A stretch of DNA of 64,000 bases from Paenibacillus sp. MAHUQ-63 (lineage in GTDB: Bacteria; Bacillota; Bacilli; Paenibacillales; NBRC-103111). Both the position numbers and the translations under genes were made by a program. Position 1 is the first letter of the stretch. Every line of letters starts with the position of its first letter. The stretch lies in contig NZ_JARADB010000004.1 in the NCBI RefSeq assembly GCF_028765165.1, positions 186,001 through 250,000 of the forward strand, given 5' to 3'. Positions 44,752 through 52,651 of the stretch are shown in pieces. The notes under the pieces are model-generated. The model saw nothing but the letters and a program-made list of their open reading frames with translations, was not told where the DNA came from and ran no database searches.

Positions 44752-45789
44752 ATGATTACGCTGTTGAACAACAGAAAGCTGGTGATTATGATCATCGTGT
44801 TACTGTGTGCAGGCTGCTTTCATGAAACATCCTCAACACCTTCACCAGGCGGCAAGAAATCGCTGCAAGACAAACAAGCAACGGAGTTTGCGGTCGTTCC
44901 AGGAGAAACCATACAAATTCATGATAAAAACGGATCACAAAGAACCGCTACAAGCGCTCCAGCTAAAGGAATTGTTTTCGTTGATGAACTCCATGGTTAC
45001 GGATGGGGTTCTCCGGAAAATGGGACATCGCCGTTCATGCGGACGAGCGATGGCGGAATGAATTGGTTGCATGAGCGTGGGGTGCCGGATGCAAAGTCAA
45101 CGGCGTCGATTAGTTTTCTGGACGCGCGAATCGGTTGGATGCTCACCAGCGAGTTCGCGGGTATGCAATCGGAACTTCGTTTAACGGCCGACGGCGGCCG
45201 GACTTGGGAAGTGATCGCTAAGAATTTGCCGGGTTTAGAGGGAAGTACAAATACGGCATTTTTTCGTTTTTTTGATCGTCAGAAGGGATTGATTGCTGTA
45301 CAGAGCGATAAAGGGGTTGTGTTGCTCCGTACCCAAGATGGAGGAATTACTTGGCTGGCGTCAAATCGCATTGCGCTCCCCGGAGAGGGTTTGATGACGT
45401 TCCTTTCACCCAATGAGGGGTGGTTGATTAGTAAGCGCAAAGAGTTGGCGACGCTTTATCATATGCGGGATGGAGAAACGTGGGAGGAAGCGGGGGGAAT
45501 CTCCACAGCTTTGGCCCCACAGGCCATCTCGTTCGCAGATGCCGAACACGGATTCATGATCCTGCAATCGAATCTGGTGAGCCCTGAGAAGCCGTGGGAG
45601 AGGCTGCTGCTTCGTACGGTGGATGGCGGCATAACGTGGAGCCAGCATGCTTTCCCCGCCGCGTTCCTTCCGGCCGATGCCGGTGTGCAGCTCAATTTTC
45701 TTACCTCTTCGATCGGATGGCTCTGGGATGCAAAGCATGTGTGGCGATCGAAAGACGGAGGTTTGAGCTGGCAGATGCTCGAGCCTTAA
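44752..45789 (+). CDS. Lipoprotein with YCF48/BNR-type beta-propeller repeats
   Basis: A 345-residue exported lipoprotein. The signal peptide ends in LLCAGC (Cys at about residue 22). Five DGG-x-x-W-type repeats are visible: TSDGGMNW, TADGGRTW, TQDGGITW, TVDGGITW and SKDGGLSW, the pattern of sialidase/Ycf48-like propellers. GAAAGGGGTGAGG precedes ATG 44752. It is divergent from the deacetylase. A surface binding role is plausible but the ligand is unknown. Confidence 0.85.
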   Translation: MITLLNNRKLVIMIIVLLCAGCFHETSSTPSPGGKKSLQDKQATEFAVVPGETIQIHDKNGSQRTATSAPAKGIVFVDELHGYGWGSPENGTSPFMRTSDGGMNWLHERGVPDAKSTASISFLDARIGWMLTSEFAGMQSELRLTADGGRTWEVIAKNLPGLEGSTNTAFFRFFDRQKGLIAVQSDKGVVLLRTQDGGITWLASNRIALPGEGLMTFLSPNEGWLISKRKELATLYHMRDGETWEEAGGISTALAPQAISFADAEHGFMILQSNLVSPEKPWERLLLRTVDGGITWSQHAFPAAFLPADAGVQLNFLTSSIGWLWDAKHVWRSKDGGLSWQMLEP

Positions 45790-46293
45790 CTAAGAAATGA
45801 TTTTCTGATAGGTGACAATATCGAGAAACTTGCCCCATTTGAAGCCGACCTCGCGGAAATGCGCGCATTGACTATAGCCATTCTTGGAGAACATATGAAT
45901 ACTCGGCTTGTTTTCCGCGCAAATTGTTGAGATGAGAGAGTGGAAGCCGTGCTCCTTGGCAAATGCTTCAATAAACTGGATGGCGGCTGAGCCGACACCT
46001 CTGCCAACGCAAGACGGCTGCAAATAAATGGTTACTTCGCCGGTAGTCGAATAAGCTTGCTTTTTCTTATGCGGCATCACTTGCACGTAACCTTGCAGCT
46101 CGTCGTCGTCGTCCAAAGTAATGACGTAGGTTTGAAACCGAGGATTTGTGTGGACAACGCTTTCCGTGAATTCGCTAAGCTCAACGGGTTCGGTGTGGAA
46201 TGAAGCGGTGGAGTTCATCACGAAATAGTTATATATGTCCATTAAGGCAGGAATATCGGAAGATTCCAACGGTTTAAAATGAATGGTAGACAT
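45790..46293 (-). CDS. GNAT family N-acetyltransferase (phosphinothricin acetyltransferase-like)
   Basis: A 167-residue acetyltransferase. It has a PAT-like N-terminus (IPALMDIYNYFVMNSTASFHTEPV), the acetyl-CoA-binding segment VTIYLQPSCVGRGVGSAAIQ, and the C-terminal NGYSQCAHFREVGFKWGKFLD typical of PAT/YwnH enzymes. GGAG lies 7 bases before the start at 46293; a longer frame to 46320 is possible. It converges tail to tail on the lipoprotein gene with no spacer. Confidence 0.87.
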   Translation of the reverse strand: MSTIHFKPLESSDIPALMDIYNYFVMNSTASFHTEPVELSEFTESVVHTNPRFQTYVITLDDDDELQGYVQVMPHKKKQAYSTTGEVTIYLQPSCVGRGVGSAAIQFIEAFAKEHGFHSLISTICAENKPSIHMFSKNGYSQCAHFREVGFKWGKFLDIVTYQKIIS

Positions 46294-46417
46294 GATAGAC
46301 TCCTTCTCTTTGGATTTCAAATAGACATCTAGCGGCTTTCCATGTATCTTAAATATAATATCTTAGTATGAATAGAAGATAAAGTGTGATGAAGCACAGG
46401 AAATTAGGGGGAGTCGC

Positions 46418-46705
46418 ATGTCGGGCAATTCAAGCTACATCCTGGTAATCGTCGTCGGCATTATTTTACTCGCGGGACTCACATTCATGAATCTACGCAA
46501 AATTAGCAAATCTACTGCCGATTTGACACAACTGAAAAGAAGAACGCTGCTATGGAGCGAAATCTCACTCGCGCTGTTCGTCATGCAGTTCTTTTTCCGC
46601 GATCGGCAGGGTGGTTTCCTGATCTTCTTCGGGATTCTGACGCTCTTCACAGGCGCTCACTATCTCGGGGTTTTGTATTATTCGAAGAAAAGAAAAAATG
46701 ATTAA
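46418..46705 (+). CDS. Small membrane protein of unknown function
   Basis: A 95-residue protein with an N-terminal helix (ILVIVVGIILLAGLTFM), a basic cytosolic loop and two further hydrophobic segments (SLALFVMQFFF, GFLIFFGILTLFTGAHYLGVLYY). AGGGGGAGTCGC precedes ATG 46418 and a terminator follows. I do not recognise the family. Confidence 0.75.
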   Translation: MSGNSSYILVIVVGIILLAGLTFMNLRKISKSTADLTQLKRRTLLWSEISLALFVMQFFFRDRQGGFLIFFGILTLFTGAHYLGVLYYSKKRKND

Positions 46706-46709
46706 GCGA

Positions 46710-46766
46710 AGAGACTTCCTCTCTCAGCGGTTCGTTCATTCGAATGCTGGACGGAAGTCTCTTTTG
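46710..46766 (+). terminator. Terminator
   Basis: A 10-bp stem AGAGACTTCC / GGAAGTCTCT with a long loop and TTTTG. It can serve the plus-strand gene at 46418. Confidence 0.75.
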
Positions 46767-46775
46767 TATTTGGGC

Positions 46776-46946
46776 TTAGTCGTTGTTCCAACTGGTTGGT
46801 TGTGTTTTGGGCGCTCTTAGCTTGTGGTACCATTTTCTCTTCTTCTTCTGTTCAAGTAAAGTCTTCAGCTGGATCATAAGAAGTTTGGCTCTGTCCTCGT
46901 CGGCGTATTTGCCGCGCAGGCGTTCATAAATCGTAGGATCTTGCAT
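46776..46946 (-). CDS. Small basic protein of 56 residues
   Basis: A frame from ATG 46946 to TAA 46776 encodes a 56-residue helical, basic protein (TIYERLRGKYADEDRAKLLM, then EQKKKRKWYHKL). AGAAGGT lies about 14 bases upstream. The composition looks like a genuine small protein, but no family is recognised. Confidence 0.5.
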   Translation of the reverse strand: MQDPTIYERLRGKYADEDRAKLLMIQLKTLLEQKKKRKWYHKLRAPKTQPTSWNND

Positions 46947-47191
46947 CGGAATTTCATACCTTCTTTTCTGACTGTAAGATGAATGTGAATAAAAAAAAGG
47001 GGAATGTATGTTCTTGTCTGCTAGTATAACACACTTAACAATGAGATGCGAATAAAAATATTCCTGTTTTCGGTAAGCGCTTGGATCCGTCCCTTGGGAT
47101 TATGCAAGATATTGGATTTCGCGTAGTGTATCAAAGAAATACCTCAAGCATTAGCGGCGTCGTACTGCGGCAGCGCAATCGTTAATAATGC

Positions 47192-47767
47192 TTACTCAGG
47201 ATAAATTTGATTCTTCTCAAATAAATTCCGAACCTGATCGGCCATAAATTGTGTGGAATGCGGCATTTGATGACGGATCCACCACTCCACAATGCCAATG
47301 AAAGCGGAGGCCATGAATTGAGCTTTTAACTCACTGTGGACATCGGGCTTGTTGTCGTGTCTTTTCATTTTCATCATCAGGTTGACGGAGATAAAATTGA
47401 GCAATTGTTCCCGGAACAGAAAGACTCTTTGATTGGAAAACATAGCAGAGAAAAATGGGGAATTGTCGCGAAAAAAATCAAAAACCGGTTTGGGGTCATG
47501 GACCATCCCTTGACTAACCGTATCAGTCTCCCGATTCTTGCACAATGAGATCAACTCATTGATGTGATCTTCAATACATGTGTCCAAGAGGTCATATTTG
47601 TCTTTGTAATGCAGATAAACGGTGCCGCGGTTCACATTGGCACGCTCGGCGATCTCATTGATGGTGATTTGCTCAAAATCCTTTTCCGAAAAAAGCGCTA
47701 GAAACGCCTTCGTAATAGATTGCTTGGTTCTCAGAATGCGGCGGTCGGTTTTAACAATGCTGTCCAT
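47192..47767 (-). CDS. TetR family transcriptional regulator (5' region altered)
   Basis: A regulator of about 191 residues. The helix-turn-helix is complete: KQSITKAFLALFSEKDF, then ITINEIAERANVNRGTVYLHY. The C-terminal part resembles the TetR_C ligand domain. The natural start is probably ATG 47767 (MDSIVKTDRR). Only about 13 bases upstream the sequence turns into the inside of an SDR gene on the other strand, so its own promoter and ribosome binding site seem lost. A GAAGGA abuts the ATG without spacing. Expression is therefore doubtful. Confidence 0.75.
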   Translation of the reverse strand: MDSIVKTDRRILRTKQSITKAFLALFSEKDFEQITINEIAERANVNRGTVYLHYKDKYDLLDTCIEDHINELISLCKNRETDTVSQGMVHDPKPVFDFFRDNSPFFSAMFSNQRVFLFREQLLNFISVNLMMKMKRHDNKPDVHSELKAQFMASAFIGIVEWWIRHQMPHSTQFMADQVRNLFEKNQIYPE

Positions 47768-47780
47768 TCCTTCAATACCC

Positions 47781-48176
47781 ATCAAAGGCGTTCTATACGG
47801 CATCGCCGCGGTACTGCCAACCATGCGGGAGCAGCAGTCCGGTCACATCATTAACCTGTCCTCTACATCGGGTTATCAGGTGTCACCGACATCCGCCGTA
47901 TACGCGGCCACCAAATTCGCAGTTAGAGCCATCTCGGAAGGATTGCGTCTGGAAGAGTCTGCGACCTCGGGTATCCGATCTACTGTGATTGCTCCAGGTT
48001 TGACGAACACCGAACTTTTTGACAGCATAACCAGCCCGGAAGTGCAGACAATAGCCAGTCAGCTAAGCGGCAAAGGGATTTCTCCTTTCAGTATAGCTAG
48101 AGCTATCGCGTTTGCTATTAATGAACCTGATGACACGTTAATCAGCGAGATTATGGTTAGGCCGGCTGCTTTGTAA
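47781..48176 (+). pseudogene. Truncated SDR oxidoreductase (C-terminal half)
   Basis: The frame from 47781 reads IKGVLYGIAAVLPTMREQQS, then the catalytic serine strand IINLSSTSGY, YAATKFAVRAISEGLR with the Tyr-x-x-x-Lys pair, and VIAPGLTNTEL. This is the second half of a classical short-chain dehydrogenase. The N-terminal Rossmann half with the NAD(P)-binding TGxxxGxG is missing. Its place is taken by the 5' end of the TetR gene on the opposite strand. A deletion between two once-divergent genes explains this best. Confidence 0.85.
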
Positions 48177-48212
48177 GTATTTATAAAACAAAACAGAAGA
48201 GTGTAAATGCCT

Positions 48213-48238
48213 AAAGAGTCGCGTAATGCGGCTCTTTT
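48213..48238 (+). terminator. Terminator of the former SDR gene
   Basis: A stem AAAGAGTCGC / GCGGCTCTTT with one T-G pair, loop GTAAT, ending in four T. Confidence 0.75.
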
Positions 48239-48347
48239 GTAAGTGATGAGAAGTCTTTTGGCAAGTGTGCAAGCGATCTCTAAAGGACTTTTAAAATCAT
48301 GTGAAGAATAGAAATATTTGTAACTATAAATTGAACGAGGTGGTTTG

Positions 48348-48677
48348 GTGGAATTAATTGTGATGGTTATCATTATGTTTGTTATTTTTTCTTTAATCGG
48401 TATGTACAGCAAGGATAAACGCAGAAGAAGTCATTATAGCCATCATCACAATGATAGCTCCAATTTCCTTCAGAATTCTTCGGATGACTCGAACCGACAT
48501 CAACAACAACATCATCATAACCAACATCATAACCATCATGATCATAACCATCATCATAACCATCATCATAACCATCATGATCATAACCATCACAGCAGCC
48601 CCCATGATCATCATGGCAATGATTCCTCCAGTGGAGGCGGGGGCGGGAGTGACAGCGGGAGCAGCAGCAGCGATTAA
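48348..48677 (+). CDS. Membrane-anchored His-rich protein
   Basis: A protein of about 109 residues. One N-terminal membrane helix (LIVMVIIMFVIFSLIGMY) is followed by a basic KDKRRR stretch, a long His/Asn/Asp-rich region (about residues 50-92) and a Gly/Ser-rich tail (GGGGGSDSGSSSSD). GTG 48348 after GAGGTGG is the likely start, though TTG 48345 or ATG 48363 are possible. The His run suggests metal binding or a metal-storage surface; this is inference. A terminator follows. Confidence 0.7.
   Translation: MELIVMVIIMFVIFSLIGMYSKDKRRRSHYSHHHNDSSNFLQNSSDDSNRHQQQHHHNQHHNHHDHNHHHNHHHNHHDHNHHSSPHDHHGNDSSSGGGGGSDSGSSSSD
48516..48592 (+). repeat. 12-bp-period tandem repeat inside the His-rich gene
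   Basis: Repeats of AACCATCATCAT / AACCATCATGAT encode the N-H-H-H/D pattern. The array is coding and could vary in length by slippage. Confidence 0.8.
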
Positions 48678-48683
48678 ACATGT

Positions 48684-48704
48684 GAGCCAATCTGGCTCTC
48701 TTTT
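48684..48704 (+). terminator. Terminator of the His-rich gene
   Basis: Stem GAGCCA / TGGCTC with a three-base loop, followed by TCTTTT. Confidence 0.75.
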
Positions 48705-48749
48705 CTATTTGATTTGTGGAAAGTTCAATCTAACGGCCATTTTCAACAA

Positions 48750-49076
48750 TTAATTACCATCCAAATCCGCGCGGCATGTCTCTGGTGTTGTATCTACCTT
48801 AATACGGTCATTGATATCTTTAACTTCATCAGTAATTGCTAAAGTATCCTTCGTTGTATGCTGATTAAGCTCATTGGTTATATCCATAGATGTTTGCTTG
48901 TCCGATTGAGTCATCTTGTTCACATCTCCGACCTTTTGATATTTGGCATAAAACCGTTGAAAACCTTTTAGCTGCTGACCAGCTATTTGTCCAATTTTCT
49001 GATACCGCCACCAAGAGACTGCATTGCATGTAGCGAGATTTCTATATCTGGCTGTAAAGGTATTACTGTTTGCCAT
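48750..49076 (-). CDS. Hypothetical protein
   Basis: A frame of 108 residues with an aromatic, basic first half (ATCNAVSWWRYQKIGQIAGQ) and a polar, Asp/Thr-rich second half. No family is recognised and the ribosome binding site is weak. It could be a real accessory gene or chance. Confidence 0.4.
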   Translation of the reverse strand: MANSNTFTARYRNLATCNAVSWWRYQKIGQIAGQQLKGFQRFYAKYQKVGDVNKMTQSDKQTSMDITNELNQHTTKDTLAITDEVKDINDRIKVDTTPETCRADLDGN

Positions 49077-49208
49077 CTTGGTGTAGTCCTATCGTGTGGA
49101 GTGAACGGGATTCTTATGTATTTAAAATATTGCACTGTAATAGCTAACACTAAAGCGAACAGTGAAAAAACTTGGCTGCAAGTATGGTGCTGCTTGAGTG
49201 AATAATGG

Positions 49209-49240
49209 AAAGGAGACGTACGACATATTCGCACGCCTCC
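49209..49240 (-). terminator. Terminator of the His/Tyr-rich gene
   Basis: On the minus strand, GGAGGCGTGCG / CGTACGTCTCC pairs over 11 bp with two G-T pairs, then TTT. Confidence 0.75.
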
Positions 49241-49247
49241 GTATAAA

Positions 49248-49490
49248 CTATTTGTGATTATATCCTCCTTGCCAGTTACCATGATGCCCTTGGTGGTAGT
49301 GACCATGCGAGCCTCCGCCATGGTGGCCATGCCACTGACCACCGTGCCAACCGTGATATGGGTAGTGGTGCGGGTGGTATTGCGGATATGGAATGGGATA
49401 AATGATAACTGGCTGATGGTGCATATGCGGATGATACATGTGCGGATGTTGATGATAAGGATTATAATTATAGCTTTGGTTGTAACTCAT
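49248..49490 (-). CDS. His/Tyr/Gly-rich protein, spore-coat-like
   Basis: An 80-residue protein made mostly of His, Tyr, Pro, Gly and Asn (HPHMYHPHMHHQPV, HGWHGGQWHGHHGGG). Such composition is common among Bacillus spore coat proteins, but no defined family is seen. AGGAGGAG lies 8 bases before ATG 49490, and a terminator follows, so it is probably a real monocistronic gene. Confidence 0.7.
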   Translation of the reverse strand: MSYNQSYNYNPYHQHPHMYHPHMHHQPVIIYPIPYPQYHPHHYPYHGWHGGQWHGHHGGGSHGHYHQGHHGNWQGGYNHK

Positions 49491-49499
49491 TGAATAATC

Positions 49500-49762
49500 T
49501 CCTCCTAATTCTGATACATCAACCTATGCGGAGTTTTTATAATCGGATGCTTGACTTTAACTCTTTGGGCGTGGCAATTCGAAAAGCCTATTGTTTCAGT
49601 TGTTCGGAAATATGAAGCCTTTTGGCGGACGTTATCCTGGTATGGAATAAGGCTAAATAGCAAATCGCCAAACATTTTGTGTTTGACGATTCTCTTAAAG
49701 ATATTACATACTGCTTGTCCAAGGGGACATATGATTGGATATTGAAAATGAAAAGACCAATT
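49500..49762. other. Non-coding stretch
   Basis: About 260 AT-rich bases between a minus-strand start and a minus-strand stop. The one open frame here on the plus strand has no ribosome binding site or recognisable sequence. I see nothing functional. Confidence 0.4.
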
Positions 49763-49993
49763 TTACTCTATAACTTCGGAGCAATATGCAAAAACTTTTG
49801 ACATGACATCTCTTTCATATTCATTTTTTACATAAAAGCAGTGACGTTTCCAATCTAGAAGTCGGAGAGCTCCGTCAATATCACCAGCCATTGTATCATT
49901 AAACGCGGCCTCAACCTGTTCCATAGAAGGTACTCGTTGATGTTTACGGTAAAAACCAATAATTTTTGACAATTCACTGCTCTTGAACTTCAT
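49763..49993 (-). CDS. Small hypothetical protein in the ligase operon
   Basis: A 76-residue acidic-to-neutral helical protein (KFKSSELSKIIGFYRKHQRV, then DWKRHCFYVKNEYERD). Its start overlaps the end of the 51-residue gene by 20 bases, which implies coupling. Unknown family. It is the last of three genes that seem to form an operon with a DNA ligase. Confidence 0.55.
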   Translation of the reverse strand: MKFKSSELSKIIGFYRKHQRVPSMEQVEAAFNDTMAGDIDGALRLLDWKRHCFYVKNEYERDVMSKVFAYCSEVIE

Positions 49994-50129
49994 CGATTAA
50001 AAAGTATGCCTCCATATTTCTGTCAAAAACAACGATTTGGTCATTTATATCATAATCCATATCATTCACTTCTAAATGACTCAACGTTTTTTCTTCGCTT
50101 GTCTCCTTATGTCTAACTCTGTATTCCAT
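49974..50129 (-). CDS. Small acidic protein of 51 residues in the ligase operon
   Basis: ATG 50129 to TGA 49974 encodes a 51-residue acidic protein (HLEVNDMDYDINDQIVVFD). GGGGTGGTGAC lies just upstream and partly overlaps the ligase stop, 14 bases away. The tight spacing on both sides argues that it is real. Unknown family. Confidence 0.6.
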   Translation of the reverse strand: MEYRVRHKETSEEKTLSHLEVNDMDYDINDQIVVFDRNMEAYFLIDEVQEQ

Positions 50130-50143
50130 AAATGTCACCACCC

Positions 50144-50989
50144 CTAAATGATAAATTCCTCAAAAACTGGAAGCCGCATGGTACCAGAGCTATACCAATC
50201 CCTGAATTTAACCTTGCACCTCACCACTGGCTTGATAAAAACGTATTCTTTGCTCTCACCGCATTTAAAAGAATGAAATATGGGCATCATGGATTCCCGG
50301 GCAGACTGGGTTATTCCAAGCTCCATGGTGCCGATCTGGCGAATACGTTCACTCTCTGGATAGCCGAGCAGCCATGAACTTTCTTTCTTGCTGTAACCGG
50401 TTATGTATACCACTTCTTTTTGGTAGTTAATAACCTTCTGCCATGACCAGGATCGTACGCCCTTCTCATATTTCGAGTCTTTTTTCTTTATCACAATACC
50501 TTCAAGTCCATGCTGACATACGATTTTGAAAAATTCCTTTGCACTTCCTTTAATGGGCCGAACAATTCTATAATGTTCCGTCTCTTGAAGTGTCTCTTCA
50601 AGCAGCTGCTTGCGCCGAATTAATGGTAATCCAGTTACGTCTATGCCTCGGTGGTATAGAATGTCAAAAGCCATGAATACAACTGGTTTGCGCTTCTTGC
50701 TCGACCGGAAGCCTGAATTTGTTGCTTCGAAGTCCGCTCTTCCATGTTCATCCAGTACAACAATCTCTCCATCGAGAATAGTCCCTTTAGGAATCGGCGG
50801 ATGATGGAGCTCCGGATATTTTGCAGTTGCATTCGTGTTCTTTGTGTAAAGGTTAAACTCATCCATATTCGATACAATCAATCGAATGCCATCCCACTTC
50901 AATTCGGCGAAAGTGGAACTACCATCAAACGGATCGTTGTTCTTGGCATATTGGAGAAGCATTGGAGGAATAAACATTTTCTTCATCAC
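50144..50989 (-). CDS. ATP-dependent DNA ligase
   Basis: A compact ligase of about 280 residues. It has the nucleotidyl-lysine motif ELKWDGIRL near residue 30, motif III DGEIVVLD, motif IV VVFMAFDILY, motif V GLEGIVIKK and a C-terminal OB fold (CKVKFRDW). This is the LigD/LigB-like minimal type, used in Ku-dependent end joining or carried by phages. Possible starts are GTG 50989, ATG 50986 and ATG 50977; the last has the best spacing from AGGTG. No Ku gene is adjacent. Two small genes follow directly. Confidence 0.88.
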   Translation of the reverse strand: MMKKMFIPPMLLQYAKNNDPFDGSSTFAELKWDGIRLIVSNMDEFNLYTKNTNATAKYPELHHPPIPKGTILDGEIVVLDEHGRADFEATNSGFRSSKKRKPVVFMAFDILYHRGIDVTGLPLIRRKQLLEETLQETEHYRIVRPIKGSAKEFFKIVCQHGLEGIVIKKKDSKYEKGVRSWSWQKVINYQKEVVYITGYSKKESSWLLGYPESERIRQIGTMELGITQSARESMMPIFHSFKCGESKEYVFIKPVVRCKVKFRDWYSSGTMRLPVFEEFII

Positions 50990-51054
50990 CTAAAATAATG
51001 GTACCACCCCAGAACTAATTGTGACTATTGGGATTTAAAGGGAAGTCTTTTGCG

Positions 51055-51273
51055 CCAACAATGATCGATTCCAGAACAATTATTGATAAAACAATCGTTG
51101 ATAGGGTAAGAAGAGAATACGAGGGAGTTGTATTTCAAACAGAAATAAAGCGAAGAAATAGAATCAAGGAGTTTTCTATTACAGGCATACAGGAATACAG
51201 TAATACGGATACATCGGCACTTAGGAATTATAGAAATTTTGTCGAGGAGCTGGAGCGGCGTGTCCAAGCGTGA
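51055..51273 (+). pseudogene. ParA/Soj ATPase, C-terminal fragment
   Basis: The frame reads APTMIDSRTIIDKTIVDRV, VVFQTEIKRRNRIKEF and ALRNYRNFVEEL, the characteristic last third of ParA-type partition ATPases. The Walker A and B parts are missing. The remaining piece overlaps the start of a small second gene, as in plasmid and phage partition modules. Confidence 0.7.
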
Positions 51274-51445
51274 TGCGATTGATCAGTTATTAGGAAAACG
51301 GTGTAGTCAAGGAATACAGGAAACTGTAAATACAGGAATACAGAAACCTGTGAATAAGAAAAAAGCAACATTTGATTTCAACGATCACGGTCGAATAGGC
51401 CTGTGGGGATTTGTTCATTTTAGCGGACACCGGGCGCAATCTTAA
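51260..51445 (+). pseudogene. Small partition DNA-binding protein (RHH-like), truncated
   Basis: GTG 51260 starts a frame reading SKRDAIDQLLG, a linker and KKKATFDF. This is how small ParB-like ribbon-helix-helix partners begin, with the RHH domain expected right after. Instead the sequence changes to unrelated residues (DHGRIGLWGFVHF) and stops. It overlaps the ParA fragment by 14 bases. The sequence TTTGTTCATTTTAGCGGACA at the break may be the scar of another insertion. Confidence 0.55.
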
Positions 51446-51640
51446 TGCTCTTTCTAAAACCAATCCCCATAAGTTACTCCTCCGATATTTATTAATGATA
51501 TATAAAAGTTAGTAAACCAATGCAGGGTACGATGAGCATATTATACCATCGTACTAGGTCTAAAGATACAAAATATTACTTTAAAGGTCGAATTTAGTAT
51601 GATAGAATGTACATCTAATACAAAATAGGTGGGGGCTTCC

Positions 51641-52624
51641 ATGTCACAACAGAAATGGTATCAAACAACTTGGTTTTTAGTTTTATTATGCTTAATTGCA
51701 CCATACATCGGAATTTTCATTCTGATGAAGAGAACAAAGAACAAACTCCTTCTTGGCTGTGTAACTGTCTGGGCCTTAATTATTATCATTAGTACTTTTA
51801 CTAATAAGAAAGAGGAGATTAAGCCTTTAACTGCAAGTACTACAGTCCTGGAGTCATCTGATGCGAAAAAGAAAGATGAATTAATAGCAAAGCAAGCTGC
51901 AGAAATTGCAGCCTTAAAAAAAGCTAAAGAGAGTCCTGCTACACAAGCAGCAACTACTATACAGCCAGCCGCCTCCCCAGCAGCAGAAACGAATAAATAC
52001 ATAACTGCAAAAGTGACAAAGGTTGTAGATGGAGACACAATTGATGTATTGATTGGGGACAAAAAGGAAACAGTTCGTTTTGTCCTAGTAGATACACCTG
52101 AAACTAAGCATCCCTCTAAACCAGTGGAACCTTTTGGTCCGGAGGCATCCAAGTTTACAACCGAATTACTTGATGGTAGAGAGGTTAAGCTTGAGAAAGA
52201 TGTTTCAGAACGTGATACTTTTGGCCGTTTGCTAATGTATGTTTGGCTAGATGATAAGATGGTAAATGAGTTGCTTTTAGAGAAAGGATTAGCTCGAGTA
52301 GCAGTTTATCAACCAGATGTGAAGTACATAGACCACTTTAGGGAGATTCAAAAAAAAGCACAGCAAGCAGGGATTGGTATATGGAGTATAGAAAACTACG
52401 CCAAAGATGATGGATATCACCCAGAAGTAGTTAAGAAAGCAGAAGAACCTGTGAAGGAAGCACCAAAAGAAACACAGCTTACAAAAGCACCAGCAACTAA
52501 CTCAAATGTGAGTTATCCTAACTGCTCCGCAGTTAAAGCGGCAGGCAAAGCCCCACTTCATCGCGGTGACCCTGGGTACAGCAGTAAGTTAGACCGAGAT
52601 AATGACGGCGTGGCATGTGAATAG
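51641..52624 (+). CDS. Membrane-anchored thermonuclease with excalibur domain
   Basis: A 327-residue protein with two N-terminal membrane helices (WFLVLLCLIAPYIGIFILM and CVTVWALIIIISTF), a Lys/Glu/Ala-rich linker, and a staphylococcal-nuclease domain (about 125-260). Catalytic segments are VVDGDTIDV, VRFVLVDTPET with the arginine, and ERDTFGRLLMYVW. A C-terminal excalibur calcium-binding motif (YPNCSAVKAAG, then DRDNDGVACE) closes the protein. AGGTGGGGGC precedes ATG 51641. It probably degrades DNA outside the membrane. GC content is low compared with the core genes. Confidence 0.88.
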   Translation: MSQQKWYQTTWFLVLLCLIAPYIGIFILMKRTKNKLLLGCVTVWALIIIISTFTNKKEEIKPLTASTTVLESSDAKKKDELIAKQAAEIAALKKAKESPATQAATTIQPAASPAAETNKYITAKVTKVVDGDTIDVLIGDKKETVRFVLVDTPETKHPSKPVEPFGPEASKFTTELLDGREVKLEKDVSERDTFGRLLMYVWLDDKMVNELLLEKGLARVAVYQPDVKYIDHFREIQKKAQQAGIGIWSIENYAKDDGYHPEVVKKAEEPVKEAPKETQLTKAPATNSNVSYPNCSAVKAAGKAPLHRGDPGYSSKLDRDNDGVACE

Positions 52625-52651
52625 GATAGCAACATAAAAGGGGAATATTGT

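Noticed and set aside
48485..48600. Regular CATCATAACCATCATGAT repeats that look like a repeat array
   Set aside because: They encode a His/Asn-rich protein region in a single open frame; there are no spacers, so this is not a CRISPR array.
48983..49342. Minus-strand open frame of 119 codons
   Set aside because: It is an out-of-frame reading of the His/Tyr-rich gene and crosses that gene's terminator.
49551..49745. Plus-strand open frame of 64 codons in the AT-rich gap
   Set aside because: No ribosome binding site, no recognisable pattern, and composition like the surrounding non-coding DNA.
50132..50377. Plus-strand open frame opposite the DNA ligase
   Set aside because: It is the antisense shadow of conserved ligase sequence.
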